NCBI GenBank assembly: GCA_026004735.1
Contig: BPJS01000001.1
Coordinates: forward strand, 2,294,001 to 2,358,000
Direction: 5' to 3'
Length of the DNA stretch: 64,000 nt
DNA from: Isosphaeraceae bacterium
GTDB lineage: Bacteria > Planctomycetota > Planctomycetia > Isosphaerales > Isosphaeraceae
The notes beneath the pieces are model-generated. The model saw only the letters and a list, made by a program, of their open reading frames with translations, had not been told where the DNA came from and did no database searches. How positions within the stretch are numbered: position 1 is the stretch's first letter; each line of letters opens with the position of its first letter. This document shows positions 53,160-64,000 of the stretch, piece after piece. A program made the position numbers and the translations under genes.

Positions 53160-54743
53160 ATGACCTCGCGCCGTCACTTCTTGGCCACGACCGCCCCCGT
53201 GCCCTGGCTCCTGGGCCTAGGGTCGGGGAATCGGGTCGAAGCTCCGCGTCCACGACTCGGCATCAATCTGTCTGGTCCGGCGGATTGGAGCACGGAGCTG
53301 CCGATCCTGGACGTCTTCCGGCTCTCTCGTCCCTGGATCAGCCAGCGTGAGGGAGCGCCATGGGGGCAGGGGCCGCCGCTCCAGCTTGACCGAAACGGCT
53401 GGGTCCAGCGCCTTGAACCCGGGTGCTGGGCCGAAACCTTGCTGTGCACGATCGAGGGCGGCCATTATCCGGCGGGTCGATATCTGGTCCGTTATCGAGG
53501 GCGGGGGCGGATCGAGTTTGGCGGAGCGGCCCGGCCGGTCGAGTCCGCGGCTCCCGGCCAGATCGTCCTCGATGTCGAACCGGCCAAAGGCCCGATCTTT
53601 CTCCAGATCCGGGAGACCGACCCGGCCGATCCCATCCGCGCGATCCGGGTCTGGGTGCCGGCCGCGGCCGCCTCAGCGCCGCGTGACCCGGCCGAGACCA
53701 AGGTGATCTGGAGTCCGTCACTGGACCGCTGGCGAGGGTTGGCCTGTGTCCGGTTTATGGATCTCCAGGCCACCAATAATTCGTCGATTTCCGCCTGGGC
53801 CGATCGCCCGACACTCGACTACGCGACCTTCGCGCCGAAGGGCGTTCCGCTCGAAGCTCTGATCGACCTGGCCAATACTCTCCAGATCGATCCCTGGTTT
53901 TGCATTCCACACCGCGCCGACGATGACTATGTCCGCCGTTTCGCGACCTTAGTCGCCGAGCGTTTGGCTCCTGGACTGAAGGTGTTTGTCGAGTATTCCA
54001 ACGAAGTCTGGAACAATCAGTTCGAGCAGTCGCGGTACGCCGCCGAGCGTGGACTGGAGCTGAAGCTCGGCGAGCGGCCCTGGGATGCCGCCTGGCACTT
54101 CACGGCCGCACGCTCGATCGAGATCTTCCGCATCTGCTCTGAGATTGTGGGGCAGAGGCGGCTGGTGCGGGTTCTGGCCAGTCAGGCGGCCAATGCCTAT
54201 GTTTCGGACCAGATTCTCGGCTTCCGAAACGCGGCGCAGCACGCCGACGCCCTGGCGATCGCGCCTTACGTCGGCTTCAATGTTGCTCCCGACGGCGAAC
54301 CGCCCGCCGCCGAGGTGGCCCGGTGGCCGCTGGAACGGCTCTTCGACCATCTGGAAACGGTGGCCCTGCCTGAAGTCGAACGCTGGCTCGCCGACCAGAA
54401 GGCCGTCGCCGATCGCTACCAGCTTCCCCTCATCGCCTACGAGGCCGGGCAGCACCTGGTCGGCATCCAGGGTGCCGAGAACAACGAGGATCTGACGCGC
54501 CTGTTCCATCAGGCGAACGCCGACCCGCGGATGGGGCGTCTCTACGACCGCTATTTCGCGGCCTGGGAGCGGGCCGGGGGCGATCTGATCTGCCACTTCT
54601 CGTCTGTCGCCGCCTGGAGCAAGTGGGGAAGCTGGGGACTGCTTCAGTGGGATGACGAAGATCCGGCCGAGTCGCCCAAGTTTATGGCGGCGATGCGGTG
54701 GGCCCGCTCTCGGGGGCAATCCGTGGCGGTTCCGCGGGCCTGA
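53160..54743 (+). CDS. Tat-exported glycoside-hydrolase-like protein
   Basis: A 527-residue protein with a twin-arginine leader (TSRRHFLATTAPVPW). ATG at 53160 is preferred with a GGAG nine bases upstream; ATGs at 53145 and 53154 are alternatives. Residues about 20-190 look like a beta domain, then a TIM-barrel-like catalytic part with KVFVEYSNEVWNNQFEQSRYA, where NE resembles the acid/base Asn-Glu of clan GH-A. A second Glu in LPLIAYEAGQHLVG is a candidate nucleophile. I cannot assign a family or substrate. A polysaccharide-degrading role would suit the esterase two genes upstream. Confidence 0.55.
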   Translation: MTSRRHFLATTAPVPWLLGLGSGNRVEAPRPRLGINLSGPADWSTELPILDVFRLSRPWISQREGAPWGQGPPLQLDRNGWVQRLEPGCWAETLLCTIEGGHYPAGRYLVRYRGRGRIEFGGAARPVESAAPGQIVLDVEPAKGPIFLQIRETDPADPIRAIRVWVPAAAASAPRDPAETKVIWSPSLDRWRGLACVRFMDLQATNNSSISAWADRPTLDYATFAPKGVPLEALIDLANTLQIDPWFCIPHRADDDYVRRFATLVAERLAPGLKVFVEYSNEVWNNQFEQSRYAAERGLELKLGERPWDAAWHFTAARSIEIFRICSEIVGQRRLVRVLASQAANAYVSDQILGFRNAAQHADALAIAPYVGFNVAPDGEPPAAEVARWPLERLFDHLETVALPEVERWLADQKAVADRYQLPLIAYEAGQHLVGIQGAENNEDLTRLFHQANADPRMGRLYDRYFAAWERAGGDLICHFSSVAAWSKWGSWGLLQWDDEDPAESPKFMAAMRWARSRGQSVAVPRA

Positions 54744-54769
54744 GTCCGCGTCGATCCGCAGGGGAAGGC

Positions 54770-55885
54770 TCAGGCGTCGCTGAATCGGAAGGTGTGCCAG
54801 TCCGTGCCGTAGGCTGGGCCGCGGCTCAGGTGCGCGGTCCGATTCGTGGTGTCGAAAACCATGACGTCGATTGTTGAGCGGCCGACGGCGATGCCGCCGG
54901 ATGGGTCGGAGAACCAGCCGCCGAGGATCGCCGCGTCGACCGTTCCCGGCCGCTGTCTGTTGAGGTGGTCGAGAACCGCCTGGCAGCGGGGATGCATGGG
55001 CGGAGGACCGCCGGCGCGCTCGGCGGTTCCAAAGCCCACGCGGGTGAGCACGCCCCGCGACCGCTCGATCGTTACCCCGGACGGTGAGCCTTCGACATTG
55101 AGCAGGTTGCCGTCCGCGTCGGCCATGACGAAGGTGAACCAGCCGGCGTGCCGGTCGCGCCTGGCTTCCTCGGCGACCGCCTCCAGGCTTTCCTGGTACA
55201 GCAGGTGGGCAATCAGGGCGTAGGAGGGAAGGCCGACCCGAACACCCAGGTCGTGTTTTCCCAGGTCGGCGCTTGTCCAGCAGAGCGCGATTCCGCGGTC
55301 GTTTAGTCCGGCGCCGGTCCATAGCCCCGGATACCCGTAGGCGAGCACCGACGGCCCCTCGGGCCGCTGCCACGCGACGATCGACGAGAGACCAAAGACG
55401 CTCTCCATCCAGTCCCAGGTCTGGCCGACCAGAGTGATGCCGTCGCGGGTGTGCGGTGGCCCGATGGCGACCGCTGTGCAATGTGCCACCTTGGGCAAGA
55501 CCCCGCGGTGGTAAAGCTCTTCGTGCAGACTGAGGAGCACCAGCTCTTCGTAGCGGACACCGGAGCCTTCGGCCATCCCCTCCCACTCGGCGTGCACGAT
55601 CGGAGCGACTTCGGCGATCACCGCGCCACAGGCGGCGGCGTAGGCGAGCAGGCTGTCGCGATTCGTGGTCGGCGAGACAAACGCGCCATAGATCTCGCGA
55701 TCCAGGAACTGGCGGATGGCCGCGGCCTGGGCCTGTCCGTAGAGCCGGCCCCGCTGCCTGGGTGCACCAGCGTAGGCAGCAAGCGGAGGAATCGCATTGG
55801 GCGGACGCTGGTGGCAGAGGGCCGGAGCCAGGGCGGCCGTCAGGGTGGTCCGCACAAAGGCGCGTCGGCTGGGAAGTCGCGTCAT
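54770..55885 (-). CDS. Tat-exported C45-family NTN hydrolase
   Basis: A 371-residue protein with a twin-arginine leader (PSRRAFVRTTLTAALAPAL). The N-terminal nucleophile is probably Cys in VAHCTAVAIG (about residue 136), followed by DGITLVGQTWDWM, both typical of acyl-CoA:6-APA acyltransferase-like (peptidase C45) proteins. The late segments ADADGNLLNVEGSPSGV and MVFDTTNRTAHLSRGPAYGT fit the fold. Substrates may be N-acyl amino acids or lactams and are unknown. In this family the Cys is usually exposed by self-cleavage; with a signal sequence first, processing would be more complex. Confidence 0.78.
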   Translation of the reverse strand: MTRLPSRRAFVRTTLTAALAPALCHQRPPNAIPPLAAYAGAPRQRGRLYGQAQAAAIRQFLDREIYGAFVSPTTNRDSLLAYAAACGAVIAEVAPIVHAEWEGMAEGSGVRYEELVLLSLHEELYHRGVLPKVAHCTAVAIGPPHTRDGITLVGQTWDWMESVFGLSSIVAWQRPEGPSVLAYGYPGLWTGAGLNDRGIALCWTSADLGKHDLGVRVGLPSYALIAHLLYQESLEAVAEEARRDRHAGWFTFVMADADGNLLNVEGSPSGVTIERSRGVLTRVGFGTAERAGGPPPMHPRCQAVLDHLNRQRPGTVDAAILGGWFSDPSGGIAVGRSTIDVMVFDTTNRTAHLSRGPAYGTDWHTFRFSDA

Positions 55886-55916
55886 CGGAGCCTTCCGCCT
55901 GAGTCGATCAAGGGGG

Positions 55917-57686
55917 TCACTCGTTTAGCCGGATACGTAGCTCGCGAAGCTGACGGGCATCGACCGTGCCGGGAGCGCCGGTCATTAGGTCGGTCCCCTT
56001 GGCGGTCTTAGGGAATGCGATGCAGTCGCGGATATTGTCCAGCCCCGCGTAGAGCATCACCAGCCGGTCGAAGCCAAAGGCGATCCCTCCATGGGGCGGA
56101 GCGCCGTTCCTCAGAGCGTCGAGCAGGAATCCGAACTTCTCCTGAGCCTGTTCCGGACTCAGTCCGAGCAGGGCAAAGATCTTGGCTTGGATCTCGGGAT
56201 TGTGCACCCGGATTGTGCCGCCGGCCGCCTCCTCGCCGTTGATGACCAGGTCGTAGGCCTGAGCGCGGACCTTGGCTGGGTCGGTGTCCAGCAGTGGCAG
56301 GTCCTCCGGTAGCGGCATGGTGAATGGGTGATGCTCGGCGACCCAACGGTTCTCCTCGGCGTCCCAGGCCAGCAGCGGAAACCGCACGACCCACGAATAG
56401 TGGAATGATTTCGGGTCGAAGAGCTTCAGGTCGGCGGCCAGTCTGGCCCGCAAGCTGGCCAGACTCTGGCTGGTGACGGCGTGCGTGTCGGCGACGATCA
56501 GGATCAAGTCGCCAGGCCTCGCTCCAAGCGTCGCGCGCAACTCGGCCTGAAGCTCGGGCGAGAAAAACTTGGCCGTCGGTCCGGTCAGCTCTTCAGATTC
56601 AACCTTGAGCCAGACCAGGCCCTTGGCTCCAAAGACCTTGATCTCCTCGGTCATCGTGTCGAGGTCCTTGCGACTGTAGCGCTCGGCCGCCCCTGGCGCA
56701 CACAGGCCGCGGACGCGGTTCCCCGCCGCGAGGGCTGACTTGAAGACCTGGAAGTCGGTCTTGGCGGCAACCGACGCCAGATCCTTCAACTCCAGCCCAT
56801 AGCGCAGGTCCGGCCGGTCGCTGCCGAACCGCTCCATCGCCTCGTGATAGTCAAGTCGGGGCAGGGGAAGCTTCAGCTCCTCGCCCGAGAACTCTCGCGC
56901 GATCTCCTTGACCAGCAGCTCCATCGTGTCGAGCACATCCTCGAACTCGACGAACGACATCTCCAGGTCGAGCTGGGTGAACTCCGGCTGCCGGTTGGCA
57001 CGCAGGTCTTCATCGCGAAAACACCGCGCAATCTGAAAATAGCGGTCATAACCAGCCACCATCAAAATCTGCTTATAAAGCTGGGGCGACTGCGGCAAGG
57101 CGTAGAAGTGCCCCGGATGAAGGCGGCTGGGGACCAGGAAGTCACGTGCCCCTTCGGGCGTGCTCCGCCCCAAAATCGGCGTCTCGACCTCGACAAATCC
57201 CAGCCTGCTCATCGTGTTTCGCATCAACTGCGCCATGCGATGCCGGATCAACATGATCCGTTGCATCGCGGGCCGGCGGAGGTCGATATAGCGATACTGC
57301 AACCGCAGTTCCTCGTTCGGCTCGCTGGCGGCCGACGCCGTGACCTCGAACGGCGGGGTCGGCGTGCGGTTGAAGATCTCCAGCCCGGTCGCCCGGACTT
57401 CGATCGCGCCGGTGGTCAGCTTCGGATTCTCCTTGCCGGGCAGGCGGCGGGTTACCGTGCCGCGGACCCCGATCACAAACTCGGCCCGAAGCTCGCGGGC
57501 CGCCTCCATCAGGTCCGCCCCCGCATCCGGTTCGAAGACGACCTGGGTGATCCCGTAACGGTCGCGGAGATCGATAAAGATCAGACCACCGTGGTCCCGG
57601 CGCGTATCCACCCAGCCATTCAAAATCACCGAACAGCCTTCCGCCTCAACGGTCAGCTCGCCGCAGGTGTGCGTGCGTTTCAGCAT
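55917..57686 (-). CDS. aspS: Aspartyl-tRNA synthetase, bacterial type
   Basis: A 589-residue class II synthetase. The OB anticodon domain holds VILNGWVDTRRDHGGLIFIDLRDRYG. Motif 1 lies in the region ending FVEVETPILGRSTPEGARDFLVP; motif 2 is YDRYFQIARCFRDEDLRANRQPEFTQLDLEMSF; the large GAD insert fits bacterial AspRS; motif 3 is FGFDRLVMLYAG. Length is normal. It charges tRNA-Asp (or also tRNA-Asn if the enzyme is non-discriminating). ATG at 57686 is used; GTG three codons upstream is possible. Confidence 0.95.
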   Translation of the reverse strand: MLKRTHTCGELTVEAEGCSVILNGWVDTRRDHGGLIFIDLRDRYGITQVVFEPDAGADLMEAARELRAEFVIGVRGTVTRRLPGKENPKLTTGAIEVRATGLEIFNRTPTPPFEVTASAASEPNEELRLQYRYIDLRRPAMQRIMLIRHRMAQLMRNTMSRLGFVEVETPILGRSTPEGARDFLVPSRLHPGHFYALPQSPQLYKQILMVAGYDRYFQIARCFRDEDLRANRQPEFTQLDLEMSFVEFEDVLDTMELLVKEIAREFSGEELKLPLPRLDYHEAMERFGSDRPDLRYGLELKDLASVAAKTDFQVFKSALAAGNRVRGLCAPGAAERYSRKDLDTMTEEIKVFGAKGLVWLKVESEELTGPTAKFFSPELQAELRATLGARPGDLILIVADTHAVTSQSLASLRARLAADLKLFDPKSFHYSWVVRFPLLAWDAEENRWVAEHHPFTMPLPEDLPLLDTDPAKVRAQAYDLVINGEEAAGGTIRVHNPEIQAKIFALLGLSPEQAQEKFGFLLDALRNGAPPHGGIAFGFDRLVMLYAGLDNIRDCIAFPKTAKGTDLMTGAPGTVDARQLRELRIRLNE

Positions 57687-57866
57687 GGTCGTCACATCGA
57701 TCCAGCGGTTACGTTAGAATCGGGTCCAGGTCGTGGAAAGCTATCACCGTAGCCCCGGGCGATTCGCGGCGTCAATTGAGCGGGCCGCCCGTTCGCCTAT
57801 TCAAATGGAACGCCGCGGCGATCCCGGGCCGTCAGAAGGCTTCGTCCGCTCCGCCGCAGCGGGTCG

Positions 57867-59171
57867 TCACGCGGACGCCCGCAGCCGTTCCAGGTCGTCC
57901 CAGAAGCCGGGATAGGTCTTGGCCACGCAATCGGGGTCCTCGATCGCCACACCCTCGGCCCTGAGCCCGACCAACGCAAAAGCCATCGCCATCCGGTGAT
58001 CGTCGTAAGTTGCGATCGACGCCGGCTTGATTCGCTCTGGTGGCAAAATCAAAAGCCCGTCCGGATACTCAATCACCTCGGCCCCGAGCTTGCGCAACTC
58101 GGTGGCGACCGCCGCAATCCGGTCCGTCTCCTTATGCCGAACGTGCGCGACATTGCGAATCCGGGTCGGGCCATGGGCGAACACGGCGACTGCCGCGAGC
58201 GTCATCATCGTGTCGCTGATCGCATTCATGTCCACGTCGATACCCTGGAGCGGCCCGCCGGCAACCTCAATCCGCGACGGCGACCGCTCGACCCGGCACC
58301 CCATGTGCTCGAGCACGTCGACGAACGCCAGATCTCCCTGAATGCTCGACGTCCCCAGCCCCTCCACGGCGACGCTCCCCCCGGTGATCGCCGCAGCCGC
58401 AAACCAGTAGCTTGCAGCCGAGGCATCCGGCTCGATCGCATAGCGGCGGGCTTGATACGGCGCAGGCTCGATCGTAAATCGGCGAAATCCGTGGTTGCTG
58501 ATCCGGACCCCAAAGGCTTCCATCACTCCCAGGGTCATCGCCACGTAGGGCTGCGAGACCAGCGGTCCGTCGATGTCGATCGTCGTCGGACCTTCGGCCC
58601 GCGGCAGAACCATCAGCAACGCGCTGAGAAACTGGCTGGAGACATCCCCCCGCAGGTGGACGTATCCGCCGGTCAGACCATCAGCGCGGATTGTCACTGG
58701 AGGACAACCCGGACGCGCCTCGCTCCGCGCGTCCGCTCCGAGCCGATTCAGTGCCAATAAGAGATCGCCCAGGGGCCGCTCCCGCATCCGGGCCGTCCCA
58801 TCGAGCCTGTAACGCCCATGCCCTAAAGCCGCCAGCGCACTCAGAAACCGCATCGTCGTTCCCGAATTGCCCACAAACAAATCGGCCGACGCCGCCGGAA
58901 CCCGGCCGCCCTGACCGTCGACACCCACCGTTCCGGCTTCCGCGTCCTCTTCCAGAGCGAACCCCAGACCCCGCAGCCCCTCGATCATGACCCGGGTGTC
59001 CTGGCTCTCCAGCACTCCGGTCAGGATCGACCGCCCCTCGGCCAGCGCAGCCACGACCAGCGCCCGGTTGGTCAGGCTCTTCGATCCGGGAACTCGCACG
59101 GACACCGATCGGGGCGGAACCAAGAGCGGCTCGATCAACCGCACCGCGGCCGGCCCGGCGTTCTGGCTCAT
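57867..59171 (-). CDS. aroA: 3-phosphoshikimate 1-carboxyvinyltransferase (EPSP synthase)
   Basis: A 434-residue shikimate-pathway enzyme joining shikimate-3-phosphate and PEP. Motifs: VPGSKSLTNRALVVAALAEG, ESQDTRVMIEGLRGLG, LFVGNSGTTMRFLSAL, LRGDVSSQFLSALLM and the C-terminal HVRHKETDRIAAVATELRKLGA with YDDHRMAMAFALVGL. Length is normal. Its ATG overlaps the DUF167 gene stop by four bases, so it is likely coupled. Confidence 0.95.
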   Translation of the reverse strand: MSQNAGPAAVRLIEPLLVPPRSVSVRVPGSKSLTNRALVVAALAEGRSILTGVLESQDTRVMIEGLRGLGFALEEDAEAGTVGVDGQGGRVPAASADLFVGNSGTTMRFLSALAALGHGRYRLDGTARMRERPLGDLLLALNRLGADARSEARPGCPPVTIRADGLTGGYVHLRGDVSSQFLSALLMVLPRAEGPTTIDIDGPLVSQPYVAMTLGVMEAFGVRISNHGFRRFTIEPAPYQARRYAIEPDASAASYWFAAAAITGGSVAVEGLGTSSIQGDLAFVDVLEHMGCRVERSPSRIEVAGGPLQGIDVDMNAISDTMMTLAAVAVFAHGPTRIRNVAHVRHKETDRIAAVATELRKLGAEVIEYPDGLLILPPERIKPASIATYDDHRMAMAFALVGLRAEGVAIEDPDCVAKTYPGFWDDLERLRASA

Positions 59172-59509
59172 GCGTCCTGCTCCTCGGATGCGATCTCAGG
59201 GTCGTAGACCGTCGGCGTCAACGCCGCATCGATTCGGGCCAGGAGATCCTCGACGTCGATACCGCGGATCAAAAATTGCTTGTTCCTGGAAGTTTCGCCC
59301 GCGATCAATTCCACCTGGTTTCCGCGTAAACCGAGGCTTTCGGCCAGCAGCACGCCGGCTGCCTGATTCGCCTTTCCAGCCTCCGGCGGGGCCGTCACAC
59401 AGAGGTAGATTGCCCCATCGCGAAGATCCAGCAAGTCGTTTGACCGAGCCTTTGGTCGAACCCGTACGGCCACGACCCAGCCGTCGGCATGTTTCTTGAC
59501 CTGTATCAT
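59168..59509 (-). CDS. DUF167 (YggU-like) protein
   Basis: A 113-residue small protein. ATG at 59509 gives MIQVKKHADGWVVAVRVRPKA, and the DUF167 motif is LCVTAPPEAGKANQAAGVLLAESLGL, then a VELIAGETSRNKQFLIRG strand. The family has a compact alpha/beta fold with no agreed function. It sits between yggS and aroA with four-base overlaps on both sides; yggS-DUF167 pairing is seen widely. Confidence 0.85.
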   Translation of the reverse strand: MIQVKKHADGWVVAVRVRPKARSNDLLDLRDGAIYLCVTAPPEAGKANQAAGVLLAESLGLRGNQVELIAGETSRNKQFLIRGIDVEDLLARIDAALTPTVYDPEIASEEQDA

Positions 59510-60201
59510 GCCTCGACTCCCTCCCACACCGCCGATCCGACGCGGATCCAGGTGGCGCCTTCCTCGATCGCGACCTGATAATCATTGGACATCCCCATCG
59601 ACAGCTCCGGCAAGGCGCGACCGATCCGATCCTGGAGGGCGTCGCGGGTTTGGCGGAGCAGGCGAAACGCCGGGCGGGCCGCCTCAGGATCGTCGCTGTA
59701 AGCCGCCATCGTCATCAACCCCACGATCGGGACGGACTGGCACGCCGCGATGCCCCCGGCTTCGTCCAAGAGCGCCGCGGGCTCCCAGCCATGCTTTGAT
59801 GCCTCGCCCGAGCAATTGACCTGAAGGCACACGGATGCTGGATCGGGCTGGTGTGCGGCCAGTTCGTCGAGAATCTGCAAGAGCTTCAGCGAATCGACCG
59901 CGTGGATCATCCGAACCAGCGGAAAGGTGCGTCGCGCCTTGTTTGACTGGAGATGGCCGATCAGGTGCCAGCGAACCGGGTAACCGCTCAGTGCTTCAGC
60001 CTTACGCCAAAGCTCCTGAGGGTAGTTTTCGCCGAGGTCGAATTCTCCCTGTTGCACCAGGGCCTCGGCCGCGGCGGCGGTGGTCTGCTTGGTGACGACC
60101 ACGAGCCGAACCGACCGCGGATCGCGGCCTGAACGCTCCGCGCTGCGGACCATCTGTTCGCGGATTGCGTCGAGGTTAGAACGCAACCGGTCCGTGTTCA
60201 T
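59506..60201 (-). CDS. yggS: PLP homeostasis protein YggS (PLPBP/ProY type)
   Basis: A 231-residue PLP-binding protein without known catalysis, thought to buffer pyridoxal phosphate. The PLP Lys is in LVVVTKQTTAAAAE (about residue 38); FDLGENYPQELW, WHLIGHLQSNKAR, LMTMAAYSDDPEAARPAF and LSMGMSNDYQVAIEEGATWIRVG complete the family signature. It is followed by the coupled DUF167 and aroA genes. gltD ends 30 bases upstream. Confidence 0.94.
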   Translation of the reverse strand: MNTDRLRSNLDAIREQMVRSAERSGRDPRSVRLVVVTKQTTAAAAEALVQQGEFDLGENYPQELWRKAEALSGYPVRWHLIGHLQSNKARRTFPLVRMIHAVDSLKLLQILDELAAHQPDPASVCLQVNCSGEASKHGWEPAALLDEAGGIAACQSVPIVGLMTMAAYSDDPEAARPAFRLLRQTRDALQDRIGRALPELSMGMSNDYQVAIEEGATWIRVGSAVWEGVEA

Positions 60202-60231
60202 GTCCTGACTGCCGCTCGATCTATCCGACGC

Positions 60232-61704
<1,473 letters not shown>

Positions 61705-61831
61705 GCTCAAACTCCAGTTCATCAGACCCGGTCCGCGTTCGCCGCTTCCGCACGCATTGACTCGATCAAAAGAGGGTGGCCCACTAGGAAAAACGGACCG
61801 GAGCGATCGCTCCGGCCCTTGGCCCAGACGA

Positions 61832-64000
<2,169 letters not shown>

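Overview
The window reads as chromosome of a planctomycete, most likely near Isosphaeraceae/Gemmatales. This rests on family-level recognition, not on a search. The clues are high GC; a large ELWxxDGT-repeat protein with an LExR-type N-terminus; a secreted DUF1570 protein; a protein with the FPTCWRRFP motif; a second small secreted protein rich in NPYLNPYL; type I signal peptidases with large inserted domains; two GroELs around one GroES; and LPS genes (lpxK, heptosyltransferase, lptB-like) beside divergent MurB- and FtsQ-like proteins. I see no phage, insertion sequence, CRISPR array, rRNA or tRNA.

Layout. 1-5.3 kb: 5'-truncated uronate-isomerase-like gene, an unknown secreted protein, two small planctomycete-type secreted proteins, a Wza-like polysaccharide export lipoprotein and a CpxP/Spy-like periplasmic protein. 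5.5-13.5 kb: a leftward series with a metallo-beta-lactamase-fold hydrolase, recJ, corA, a lipoprotein, a stand-alone GXGXG-domain protein, a HEAT-like secreted protein and a conserved VOC-like unknown. 13.8-17.9 kb: rightward MurB-like, FtsQ-like and short SecA-like genes. 18.1-25.9 kb: DUF1570 protein, ROK glucokinase, TlpA-like thioredoxin and the 1346-residue ELWxxDGT protein. 26-32 kb: lepA, two tandem lepB genes and an lptB-like ATPase. 32-39.7 kb, leftward: lpxK, heptosyltransferase, NDP-sugar epimerase/reductase, JAMM protease, ndk, small membrane protein, ligA, then two membrane proteins. 39.9-44.5 kb: Mpo1-like protein, TolC-like lipoprotein and Tat-exported aldo/keto reductase. 44.5-51.1 kb, leftward: chaperone and zinc-ribbon region (groEL, groES, groEL, ribosomal protein THX, dnaJ, grpE, fmdB-like, yacG). 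51.4-54.7 kb: esterase, glutathione peroxidase and a Tat-exported glycosidase-like protein. 54.8-64 kb, leftward: gltB (truncated by the window end), gltD, yggS, DUF167, aroA, aspS and a C45-type NTN hydrolase.

The genes mostly serve housekeeping and envelope biogenesis. Four-base stop/start overlaps suggest translational coupling in lpxK-waaF-epimerase, the lipoprotein-corA pair, the ligA pair and yggS-DUF167-aroA. The most unusual item is the MurB homologue at 13.8 kb: it keeps the FAD fold motifs, but all three positions matching E. coli Arg159, Ser229 and Glu325 are changed (His, Tyr, Gln). It sits beside an FtsQ-like protein and a SecA-like ATPase that ends before the helical wing and two-helix finger. 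The tandem signal peptidases, each with an inserted zinc ribbon and a jelly-roll-like domain, are the second candidate for an under-described system.
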